A DNA stretch of 64,000 bases from Trissonchulus latispiculum (lineage: Eukaryota > Nematoda > Enoplea > Enoplida > Ironidae): assembly GCA_030248195.1 (NCBI GenBank), contig JASAND010020876.1, forward strand, positions 1-64,000. Reading direction: 5' to 3'. A program made the position numbers and the translations under genes. Numbering within the stretch: the first letter of the stretch is position 1; every line of letters begins with the position of its first letter. The notes under the pieces were generated by a model that ran no database searches, was not told the DNA's origin, and worked only from the letters and a program-made list of their open reading frames with translations. Below are positions 1 to 9,573 of this stretch, piece by piece.

Positions 1-2345
1 ACGTCGGCAAGGGCATACAGCACCTGCTGCAAAGTTGGAAATACCGGAAATCCACGAAAACCCGACTGTCTGATGGTTTTCGGAGAAATCAGTCCAAAGG
101 TGTGGGCAAGGGTAGCCAAACCAAGATGTGTTTCCCGGAAGCATTCCCCTGCGACAATGTCCAATTGTTCCCAAGGTAACTCGGGCCACTCCGGAATTTG
201 ACGACGGCGGGCTGCTCTAAAGCCAATCGCTTGAGCCACCACCTCGCCCAGTTCAACAAATGAGCTTTCAAGTCCGACCAACCCACAGAATCGGGCCAGC
301 CGCAATAAGTCACAGACAGTCCCGGTAGTAACAAAATACACAGTCTCTGGGGGTTGAAGAATCATTTGCAGTAAATGCAAAACCGGATAATAGTCTGAGG
401 TAGAAGCCAAAATTTCACTGACCATAATTAGATAAACAGTGGGCTGAACTGATGGAATAGGGCCCACAAGTTGGATCATAGTTACAGTTGCTTCCTGGAA
501 ATTTCCAAATTGGGGATCAGACCCACCTTCCAGGTCGAAAGCAACCACGCCAGTTTCCCGGTACATGCGATAGATGTCAGGGATGGCAACCAACAGGGTC
601 ATCAGATTATTAACGACGACCACCGGGTTGAAGTTAGCGGGAACAGCTAAGCGCTCGTTGCTGAACCGCTGGTATTGACGGATAATATCCAGAGAGACGA
701 GACCTTCCGCCGCTGCACGGAGAGACTGGCGAAGATAGTCGTCCGTGACCGGGTCCAAATTTAAGCGTAACCGATCCGCCATATGTCGATGAAGCGATAA
801 CAACAAATTTCTGGCAGATTGGGCCTCGTCACGACGCTGAAGAGGGATCCGGTTAATTTCTTCTTCGGTGACAGACGGCCGGACGAGTCTCGCCGCTCGA
901 TCTTCTGGAGTACGGGCCTCAGAGGACTGCTGCTCGATCGATTCAGTTTCCAGACGTCGACGATGTAAAGAGTGGCACTGACTCGGAGACACGACCGGAA
1001 TTCGTTGCAAAATCCGGTCCATATCACCAGCCAGCCTCTGAGCGCCAGAGGATCCCTGTAAAGGGTTAGGACCAGGAACAACCGGGGTTCCCGCATCTTC
1101 TTCTGCCGCCGATTCTTCTGGTTGTTGGTTGTCTTCGGACGAAAATTGAATAGTTCCTTCAGATAGGGCAGCGTCTGAAGCAGGATTCCCAGCATCATTA
1201 CCACCGGATAGGACCAAATTACCAAAATCACCGGTGCCAGTCGGGACTGAGCCTAGGCCACGGCCACGACTCTGAAACCGCTTGGCCCCTAGTGATGATT
1301 TGGTCCTTTTCCGAGGTTTCCGAGCAGATGGTGCTTCCGAACGAACCTCCGAGTCAGTTGAACACGCCGCATCGTAACTACGGCTCCGTCTTTCCGTTTC
1401 TACGATGCGAGTAATCGCCTTTCGTGCCGCGTCCCGAAGGGGACGAGACGCTTCCGTCGACTCTGAAAGAGGCGTTGATAGCTGTGACACACGTGCTGCC
1501 GCTTGACGCTGCAGAGCACGAATTTGTGTCATTTGATGGGTGATCTGATCGAGTTCCTGTCGAGCCCGTAAAAGCGCTTCTTCATCCGTTGTCGACTTTT
1601 CTTCCGCAGGGGTTACCGCCGATGTACCCTGCGAAGGAAGGAAATGGGCCACGGAAGGAGTCGACGTCATCTTCCGAAGCTTTCCCAAAGCTGGGTTTCC
1701 GGGCGAACCAGCTAATTCGGTCCCGTCCGAAGTTGCCGCTGAACGTTTCTGTCGCAACTCCAAACTAGCAGTCCCTGATGACGTGAAAATAGTCCTTGAA
1801 TTGGAGGATCCAGCCGTCACCGGTGCTGGCAAGGATCCCTGACCAGTAACCAATCGACCAGATGGAGTGGTCAGGCTCCCCTGGTCTGGCTCAGTTCCGT
1901 CGTTGGCTGATAGTGTAAACCGTTCAGCCTCTAGAACTGCTCCAGCCGGAGAGATCGGGAGATCCATAGACATGGGTGAAACTCCCGGTGGCGGAGGTGT
2001 CGGAACTGGCTGCAACTGGGGTTGAAGATGCAGAGCAACACTCGGCGCCGTAGCTCTGGTGGTACTGGTCGCCGCGATGTAAATCGGGGCGCCAGCTAAA
2101 TAAGGCGAATCAGAAAACGTAGTCACGGAACTGGGACTGGAAAGGTTAGCCGGTCCGGCGAAAACACTCGCAACGGCCTCCGAGTGTCTTGATTGGAGCC
2201 CAAACGGCATAGAATGAGTCAATTCCTGATCCACAGTTAAGTGTCCACCGGTTGGCGGAAAAGAGAAGCGACTGTTCGGATCCTTCGGTGGTTGACCAGG
2301 CTGACTGGCTCCAGGTGGTTGTTCTTGCTTCCTGTTGTTTGACAT
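1..2345 (-). CDS. Intronless ORF with C-terminal DEDDy 3'-5' exonuclease-like domain, open at the window edge
   Basis: The minus strand reads without a stop from ATG at 2345 to position 1 (781 codons). An in-frame TAG lies about 14 codons upstream of the ATG, so the start is well bounded; the C-terminus lies outside the window. The first ~450 residues are rich in Pro, Ser, Thr, Gln and Glu, with a possible coiled coil near residues 250-285 and a basic patch (RKPRKRTK). From about residue 595 it resembles the EXD1/RNase D/WRN exonuclease fold. FDLEG places D604 and E606 as motif I, a VCDLL-like segment may hold motif II, and after PKTIRQSGFRG the edge motif YALAD (Y777, D781) fits the Tyr-x3-Asp motif III. 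The family removes 3' nucleotides using two metals; activity here is inference. Base composition is more GC-rich than the host introns. It could be a host gene or an ORF of a mobile element next to the Gypsy relic. No close relative is recognised. Confidence 0.72.
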   Translation of the reverse strand, partial: MSNNRKQEQPPGASQPGQPPKDPNSRFSFPPTGGHLTVDQELTHSMPFGLQSRHSEAVASVFAGPANLSSPSSVTTFSDSPYLAGAPIYIAATSTTRATAPSVALHLQPQLQPVPTPPPPGVSPMSMDLPISPAGAVLEAERFTLSANDGTEPDQGSLTTPSGRLVTGQGSLPAPVTAGSSNSRTIFTSSGTASLELRQKRSAATSDGTELAGSPGNPALGKLRKMTSTPSVAHFLPSQGTSAVTPAEEKSTTDEEALLRARQELDQITHQMTQIRALQRQAAARVSQLSTPLSESTEASRPLRDAARKAITRIVETERRSRSYDAACSTDSEVRSEAPSARKPRKRTKSSLGAKRFQSRGRGLGSVPTGTGDFGNLVLSGGNDAGNPASDAALSEGTIQFSSEDNQQPEESAAEEDAGTPVVPGPNPLQGSSGAQRLAGDMDRILQRIPVVSPSQCHSLHRRRLETESIEQQSSEARTPEDRAARLVRPSVTEEEINRIPLQRRDEAQSARNLLLSLHRHMADRLRLNLDPVTDDYLRQSLRAAAEGLVSLDIIRQYQRFSNERLAVPANFNPVVVVNNLMTLLVAIPDIYRMYRETGVVAFDLEGGSDPQFGNFQEATVTMIQLVGPIPSVQPTVYLIMVSEILASTSDYYPVLHLLQMILQPPETVYFVTTGTVCDLLRLARFCGLVGLESSFVELGEVVAQAIGFRAARRRQIPEWPELPWEQLDIVAGECFRETHLGLATLAHTFGLISPKTIRQSGFRGFPVFPTLQQVLYALAD

Positions 2346-3130
2346 GGCACGAAATGGCAAGTAATTGCCGCAATAAGGCACAGAGTAAGGCTAGTCCACT
2401 CAGGCTGAGCTGATAATATGCAGAAAGTTGAATCCAAATCAGAACTAGCAAACCACAATCACTAATCCTAGAAGATGCAGAAAAAAGTGTAGGTAACAAT
2501 CAGAAGTGCATAGTTTTATTCAGTAGAGTACATACATATATACGTAACAAGGTTATATGGGTGGGGGGTAATGAGAGAAAAGGAAATGGTATAGAGAGGG
2601 TGAGAAAAAATCCAAAATTTTGACCCACCCAACCTATAAAGTTTAAGAGGGGATAAAAGAAGAAAAAAAACCCAAATAACTTGTGCTGGAAAACGTTGAC
2701 TAGGTGACCAGCAATAGTCAGTTGCTGACGAGCTAAACAACACCATACATACGTATACAAGAGCCCCATGGGGTGACTAGTCCCACAGAGACCCACAACG
2801 CACACATAAGTATGTTTTACCCAGACAAGCACCTGCACACCAAGCGAGTGCAACAAACGTATATATGTACCTACCGTAGGCTCGCATTTAAATATCAACA
2901 AATAAAATGCAAGCCACGGTTGTACGTACAAAGCAGTTAACTGCTAAGAACAGAAGAAAACACGCACTTACGTGCCCAACAAAGAAGGACCTAACTGACC
3001 AAACACCAACACTTACGTGCCCGTTGGGTGTAAACCCGATCAAAACCTACTACCTGATGGATCATTTTTCTGCTTATGAAGATACCTTGACCTCGAGCTT
3101 CAAGGTGGCTTCAATTCTTCAATGTGGATT
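2346..3130. other. Upstream region of the exonuclease-like ORF, with perfect palindromes
   Basis: No coding sequence is supported here. It should hold the promoter and 5' leader of the minus-strand ORF that starts at 2345. Perfect 12-bp palindromes ttgtacgtacaa (about 2919-2930) and gcagttaactgc (about 2931-2942) sit side by side. The 13-mer cacttacgtgccc occurs twice (near 2965 and 3010), each time forming a short stem with loop TTAC. No clear TATA box was seen. Confidence 0.5.
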
Positions 3131-3319
3131 TTTTCTGCTTCCAATGAGAAACCAATTTTCCGGATATGGAAGTTGACTTCTTCTTCCGTGGAAATTCCTG
3201 GCATCAGCCTGAGGGGGTAACCCCTGTAACCATTTGCATGACCAGCCATACCTGACTGGGAATGGATCCAATTCCGTATCTTCCTGGTAGAAGACTCCAG
3301 GCATGCTTCAATCTACCAA

Positions 3320-3840
3320 CGTTGCCAAGTGCCGTCAACAACTTCAGCAGGAAACATGTCCCATGGTCCATTGCAGCATGAGAGTTGGCGCCACAAATCG
3401 TACTTCCATTGAAAGTCATTGGCGACCACTTCCACTGCTTCAAGGCACATGCCTCGGCACCGGGTGAAGAGATCCACGGTGGCCGATTGCAAGTACTACC
3501 ACAGTCGTGGAGTTCTTCGCGCATGGCCAGACGTCCGAATTGACCAGATATAGGGGACGATGCACTCGAAGTTCGTTCTAACCCAGTCTGTGGACGAACA
3601 GACCCAGGGTTGGATGTGGTACACGCATGTACAAAAGGTGAGAACCTGAGCCATAGTTGACCAGCGGTAACGTGAGGCCAGGCTCGCAGAGTCGGCCATA
3701 TGGTTGCGATGGTCACCAACCATAAGACCTAGACCAACCTCATCTAGGATCATCTCCCGATCAGCTTTCGGTATCGCAATGACCTTAGATGCGTACCTCG
3801 TCGACGACCCCGCTCGTCCGGTGCCGTCGGAGAAGTCCAT
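3320..3840 (-). pseudogene. Integrase zinc-binding domain and core fragment
   Basis: The minus frame from 3840 contains a degenerate HHCC zinc-binding region (residues near LGLMVGDHRNHMADS, then RYRWSTMAQ and a Cys-rich stretch). The rve core is continued in a different phase around 3500-3330. Several frame changes occur, so it is non-functional. This matches the 3' end of a Gypsy-type pol gene on the minus strand. Confidence 0.6.
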
Positions 3841-4128
3841 TTTGGATGAAGTGAAGGGTCCGGAGTTTCTTCAAGCAACCCGCTAATAGACCATCCTCCG
3901 GTAGAACATTCCGTTCTAGAAGGTCGAACAGCAGCTGAAAATCGGGGCAGCCATTGCTCACGTTTCCAGGTAGGGGGTGCTACCAGATCGGTGATGGAGG
4001 TGCAATGGGCAGGGGGTACATAGTGCCGCCAGATCTATTTTTCAGGGCCAGTCCGGATCCAGCGCCGAAAAGATCAGCAACCACCATCCAGCCAAGCGGA
4101 AATCGAGCCCAAACGACTCCAGCTCCTT

Positions 4129-4633
4129 TCAGATCGGTGACCGTGTTTTTCTTTTAGAAGAAATTAACCCTGGCCGGCGTAAGCCGCTGTTTATGGTTCC
4201 ACGCGGTCGGTCGCGCCGGTTTTCTTCTTTCTTCATGGCATCGATGCCAGCTTCAAAACTCGGTCTCTTCAACCACCGATCCTTCTTCAGAAGATTCATT
4301 AGATGGCCGCTATTTTGGCATATTCCGCCGCAAAAATGACGATCGTAGCAACCAAGTCCTAGAAACGTTTTTACGCCTTTGATATCCGTCGGAGGGGAGC
4401 AGCTTCGCCACGGCTGCACACTTGACTCCACCGAGATGCCCTCCAGACCGCCGATATGCCCTATACGAAGGGACTTTCTCCCGGAAAATGTGCTTCTCCG
4501 GTTTGATCCGCAGCCCGTTGTCGCGAAAGTTATGGAACAACATGCGGAACATCAGCAGATGCTCCGACATGAGCGGTAACGGGAAGAGAACATCATCAGG
4601 ATAGACGGGTAAGCCCGTCAGGATCTTCTTCAT
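4129..4633 (-). pseudogene. Reverse transcriptase (palm, thumb, connection) fragment
   Basis: The minus frame from 4633 carries VYPDDVLF, a variant of the Y-x-D-D catalytic box, followed by SEHLLMFRMLFHNFRDNGLR and IKPEKHIF. This is the usual Gypsy-type order after the active site. A second frame from 4431 continues with DIKGVKTFLGLGCYDRHF and LMNLLKKD, the thumb/connection part. The two frames overlap but differ in phase, so at least one frameshift separates them. The first hairpin upstream (4604-4619) lies just before the catalytic box. Confidence 0.72.
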
Positions 4634-7600
4634 GATGCGCTGCGAAGCCGAGCCACTAGCTCAGAACCGTCCTAATTGCTGACGAGGATGCAAGGAGACG
4701 GACGAGCCTTGAGTGATTGATCGCAAAGGAGTGAACTTGCTTCTAGACTTCTACCTAATGTCGCAGAGCTCAAGGAGTAAGTCCTTGAAGCGGTTCTTCA
4801 TTTCTTCATGCGCATCAGCTATAACGAAATCCATGTTTGTCTCAAAATCCCGTACCGTTTCTTCGTGGATCGGACCTAGACGTGGCGTAAGGACGTCCGC
4901 CGAATTCCCAACGAAGTGTTGATCCAGGTCGTCTTCTTCACGAACAACAGTGTCAGTGCCGAATGGGCTGCTTTGGATCACAGAACGGTGTAGTAGTTGG
5001 CGAACCTCATGGCGAATGACTTGGTGAACCGGGTGTACGGACCAAACTTTGATCTCATCTGTCTGTGTCTTCCGGGACTGATCCAAAGGATAAGTTTAGT
5101 ACTCTTCCGCGTGAGTTCACTCATCCAACTGGTGTGGTCCCCTGGCCGGGCAGAAACGAGCCAGGTCTCCAAAACACCAGATGAGAAAGTGAGGACTGAC
5201 AGGAAATCCATTTCCGGTCTCCATCACCATCAACGTCGGACGGTCTTCTCTCCTTCCTGCCGAACGGGAGTCGCTCCACCCATTCCCTGGTACCTTGGGT
5301 GAGGTCAACACGTGGTCTTCCACCATTGTATACGCGGATATACAAGACCATGGGGTTTATCCAAAAATGCTAGCGAAAAGGTAATCCCGTTGACTACCGA
5401 CTATCCCGTTATAGACCTACGTCGGCCAAGTAGGAGGATGTTGCAACCAATGGGCCAAAGACCGTCGGGCTGCCTTGCGGCCGACAGCCTTAGACGTACT
5501 GTTCCTGCTCCGGGAAAAAGGTGCACCGGATCCCAGACGCATCGGGAACCGTTGGCCGTAACCGCGCCCGGTTGAAAGCATCCATCGATTACCACCAGAC
5601 GCTTCGTTGTACCCCAGCGTGGGTGGATCGAGACAACCAAGTCAGCACGAGAGTCCTTGACTACTCCTGCTGGAGGTTCGGAACCACCAAAAGGCTGTGC
5701 ATCGGGTTCCAATTTATTAGACACAGGTCAGTTGGCACTGACAAAGAATCGTCAGGGAGTTGCCTCCACCGGCGGCCAGAAATAAGCGGCATGGCGAACC
5801 TAATTGGTAGAGCACGATGAAGTTCATCGCATTCCAATAGATGATCCTCACATCCGTGATGCAGAGGTTCCAATATCCACCGACGTTAACGCTATGACAG
5901 AGTCTGCGCGAACCAGCACGTAAGGTGCTTTTCTTCAGGTGTGAACGTTACTCGACGGAGGCTGTAAAGCCAACAAGACCGCCTCCGGAATCGCTTCGCA
6001 TTCCGGTGTATGGTCAGCCCAATGCACCGATGTAACTTCCATTTGACGCGTAGTTGTTCGTTAAAACGTCAGTCCTTCCATTCAATACTCGATCTGAGCG
6101 CCAACGAGACAGTCCCAATATGCTAGCATCATATCAACTGCCAGGTCGCCCCAGTCCATAAAATAGGGTTGACCCTCGTCAACAGTTCGGATGCTGAAGG
6201 GATGGTGGGGTCATCAAAATATCAAGAGATCCCCATTGTCTCTGATCCGAACGACGTAAGGTCGATTTCGAGATTGAATCTTGAGGACGAAAGGCTTCCT
6301 GGTTCGCAGATGTTGCTTTGCCTGTAAAGGCTCGCTGACAGCTCTTCGTCATCGGGCGGTCCCCAGGGCTCGTGTCACGAGGCCGGGGCTGGCCAGACTT
6401 CGTGACACTAGCCTCACTGAGGTCCACCGGAAGATTCTTCTTAAGCGTCTGTTGGAGCGGCGGGCATTCGGGAGGTTTGAACCCCAATCGAGTTCGTCGA
6501 TCACCGTTTGATGGTTGCTAGCGTTAAACGTGGCGGTATGATCCACTGCGGTTGAAAGGATCAATTTCTGATCGTCAGGACGACCAGTGGGTTCCCATCC
6601 GTAATTCGGCCATTTGCCGGTCGATGTTGGTGGTTCCTTCATTCTTGCCCTGACCAAGCTGGTCCCATTTGAAAGAACCACCAGATATTGGCGTTCCCGA
6701 CGAAACAAAAACCCAGGCAGCAAATTCATGCTTCTGAGTTTTTTACTGTCCTGCGTCGGCTCCGGTAATCGTCGCCACGTAAACCGCGACCTGATATCAT
6801 AAATAATGTTCAGCACCATAACAGGCAAAAGTTCATCATGGACAGAAGAAAATCCATCACCAGATGTACGTGTGGGGCATCACCGGGACGACAGAGGTGT
6901 AAACCTCGTCGGTAGGATGGCATGGACAGCTGGGGGGAACACGAAGGCGGTTCCGCGCCCCTTTTGATTCAGTTCCATGATGTTCACCGGAGGAATAAAG
7001 TCCATTAAAGTCCAATAAAAGGAAACCACCGACCTCATACCCTTCCGTCTGCCCCGACGATGACCACCACCAAGGCGGCCACCAGCGGTGCCCAAAAAAA
7101 AATGAAGCCTGATAGTCCTGGTCCAAAACCCGAACGTAATGGTGGCTGAACCAGCAGTTGACAAATAGTCACGGTTACGGCAAACGAATTACCTCCGTTT
7201 TGATGGGCGGGGTTCGTTGTACCCGAGGTAATTACAGTCTGTTCGTTGACATACCAGCAAATGATGGGACATCTGTTGAAACGGTGGGTATAGAAACGAA
7301 AACCCACCGTTGGGTTTGATGACAGGGGGTGCCCGACCGGCCGGTTGCAGTATACCCATCCATTGGCCACCGAAATCTGATGGGTCCCATGAAGACGGGG
7401 GCCACCCACAGATGCCAGTTCAATTAATTGTTCGATTCGGCACCGCGGAGACCGGAAAAAATGTCCAGGTCCAAAACCGATATCCCACCGGTTGGAGGGA
7501 CTAACCACAGGAAATAGGTAATATGACCCTAGTCATGGGCCAGATCGTTCACCACCAGGTTTGAGTTGGAATCGGCCAGAGGCATTCCACATCACCCCCG

Positions 7601-8129
7601 AGCAAGCTGAGCTGACCAGACCGGGTAACCGGTCCACTTCTAATTCCAGATGTGATGGATCAACCATATCTGCCGGACTTCCAGGTGGTGGCTCATCGGC
7701 TTGCACGTGGGCTGTAAAGCCAGTGCCGATTTCTTCTGATCCAGCTGGTGAACCAGGCCAATCCAGATGTTCTGTTTTCCTGCAGTTTCCGATCAACCGA
7801 GGCCGAATGGGCCAATGCAGAACTGGTCGGTAACGACCCTGATCATAGGTGACCGCTGGAGTCACCTGGTGATTTGAGGATCTACACCAGGCCAAAATGA
7901 CGCGTAGACAGGCAACCCATGCAGCTTTGGGTCAAACACCCGTGGGCTTTGCCTTCGTAGTACGACTGTAGGCGAATGGCCTTTTCCTGCAGCTTCAAGG
8001 ACGTACTGTGCTTCTTCCTGCTTCACTCACCAATCACTTCTTCTGAGGATCCAAATTGTGATATTTTCGTCCAACAAATATCAGAATCGGCAATCCCGAC
8101 TGTTGGTGAACCATGGTGGAGGTAACTCC

Positions 8130-9573
8130 AACAGATATTCAGAAAAAACCAAAATCTGAAATTATTGACAAAAACATACGGTTGTTTGTACGTACGTACC
8201 CCAAAATTGTTAAGAAAAATACCCTATACTGGTGAAAAATAACAAAATTGAGTGGCATACTGTATGAGATAGAAAAGAACCTAGTGTGCCTGAAAGAGAA
8301 AATAGAATTAGGGCACAGTACATAATTGAGAAAGTTACAGTTAAAACAAGTAAGAAAAACAAGTAAAAAATTATTAAAGTGAACCTATAATTTTTATTGT
8401 TAGCCTAACTCAAATCCCCAAAAATGTCCCTAAATCCTATCTCAGTTTGGTGGCCCCACTAAGTCACGTATACCATTCACACAATTATATGTACATACGT
8501 ACTGCACAAACACACCACAGCCTAAGAAAAAATGTGTACTAAGGTGAAAACATACGTATAGCCGTAAGGCTGGTGGTGATAAACAGGACCCAGAGAAAAA
8601 TCGATGAGTTGTACGTAGATAGGTAAGCAGGAAAAGACCAAGTAATTGGTCTATAGCAGAAAAAGACCAAGTAATTGGTCTGTAGGCAGCTGGAAATAGC
8701 ATCAAAGGCAGGAGATCAGGATAAGTTCGCGTAAGCGAATGGAAATTTTACCTGTAAAGGTAAATTCTTCACCAGACAGGAAAAAAAATCCAAAAACTTA
8801 CACGATTGAAAAATAGGGAGAAGACCAGCTTCGACCAGTTTTCACCCTGGCAGACTAATGTAGCGCAGCCGGTGTAAACCGTTCCAATTCGGGATTCGTA
8901 GACCAACTGGCTACCCGACAAGTAATTGTCGGGGGCGCTGCCACACAATAGATAACGCGCCTGGCCGTCAGGAACCAGGCAGGGGAAGCCTCGCCAAATG
9001 TTGTAGTTGTTGATCCAACCCACCTAAGCTAACCAGCTAAACCTATCTGCCAATATAACAAGACAAATACTTTAATGAACAGTACGTACATACAGTGGGC
9101 GTAAGCCCTGACAGGCAGTCAAACCCAGTTATACAATACATAAGAACAAACATACAAACATACCTGTACAGCTACCCATTATGGGGAGAGTAGGTGATAA
9201 CAGAAGGGACCCACCAAAACAGGTAAGCTGTTATAAGGGCGAACCCAGAGAGCCCTTAGAGAACACCACTCTGTAAATAGAAAAGTAGACGACTGATGTG
9301 TTTGAGAGGTTTGAAGGGAGACCCCCAAGTAGGCGGGGCTTAGGGAGACATACAGCGCCGCCTATACACCAGCCAGCGAATGGCTGACAAACACCTATGA
9401 CAATTACAATCAATACAAGGCAGGTAAGCTGCCAAAGAAAGCAGAAATCAGACACGGAAGTAAATACATAAACATAACACAAAGGGGGTAATTTGCATAT
9501 ATTACTCCTAACACTACAGTAACGTACAGAACTTCTCTTTAGATTTAAGTCTCTACCTCAAGAAGTGGATACT
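8130..9573. other. Non-coding stretch between the Gypsy relic and the first channel gene
   Basis: No ORF of interest is supported. The stretch holds ten of the GTAA-loop hairpins, many gtacgtac-type tracts, a 6-bp stem at about 8957 (gcctgg/ccaggc) and a stem with a GCGAA loop at 9371-9385. The promoter and 5'UTR of the channel gene starting at 9574 must lie at its right end, but no TATA box is evident. Confidence 0.45.
8635..8681 (+). repeat. Tandem duplicate of one 7-bp-stem GTAA hairpin
   Basis: The 18-base hairpin agaccaaGTAAttggtct occurs twice, at 8635-8652 and 8664-8681. The two copies are separated by 11 bases, and the bases just before each copy (gcag plus an A-rich run) also repeat. 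This is a direct duplication of a unit of about 29 bp. Confidence 0.85.

Larger units (their letters stand above)
3130..8100 (-). pseudogene. Eroded Ty3/Gypsy-type retrotransposon pol relic
   Basis: Read on the minus strand from about 8.1 kb down to 3.1 kb, short frames on all three phases give pieces of a pol polyprotein in the expected order. There are unassigned gag/protease-like pieces at about 7.9-5.6 kb, a pre-RT piece at 5086-4751, the C-terminal half of the RT palm and thumb at 4633-4129, then the integrase zinc-binding domain and core at 3840-3320. Most of the RT fingers between 4750 and 4640 is missing. Every domain has stops and shifts, so the element is dead. I could not find matching LTRs around it. 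The GTAA hairpin cluster overlaps it, but extends beyond it to 9.43 kb. Confidence 0.68.
2964..9433 (+). repeat. Cluster of about 25 short perfect stem-loops with a constant GTAA/GTAAG loop
   Basis: Hairpins with perfect stems of 4-8 bp and different arms but the same loop occur at 3026, 3212, 4175, 4770, 5915, 5960, 6252, 6320, 6894, 7619, 7710, 7825, 8117, 8560, 8635, 8664, 8726, 8747, 8870, 8914, 9097, 9218 and 9419. One at 4604 has loop TAAG, and two at 2964 and 3010 have loop TTAC. The longest is at 8914-8933 (8-bp stem cccgacaa). GTAA would be found about 25 times in this length by chance, and a perfect 4-bp flanking stem has a 1 in 256 chance, so about 0.1 are expected. If transcribed from the plus strand the loop is GUAA, a GNRA tetraloop. 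The plus strand is antisense to the retroelement relic and to the exonuclease ORF. Confidence 0.85.

Noticed and set aside
1054..1065. ccct-GTAA-aggg stem inside the exonuclease-like ORF as part of the hairpin cluster
   Set aside because: A single 4-bp case in 2.3 kb, isolated from the cluster; could be chance.
3204..3719. 171-codon minus-strand ORF as an intact gene
   Set aside because: It is an out-of-phase reading over the integrase relic; the recognisable integrase motifs lie in another frame.
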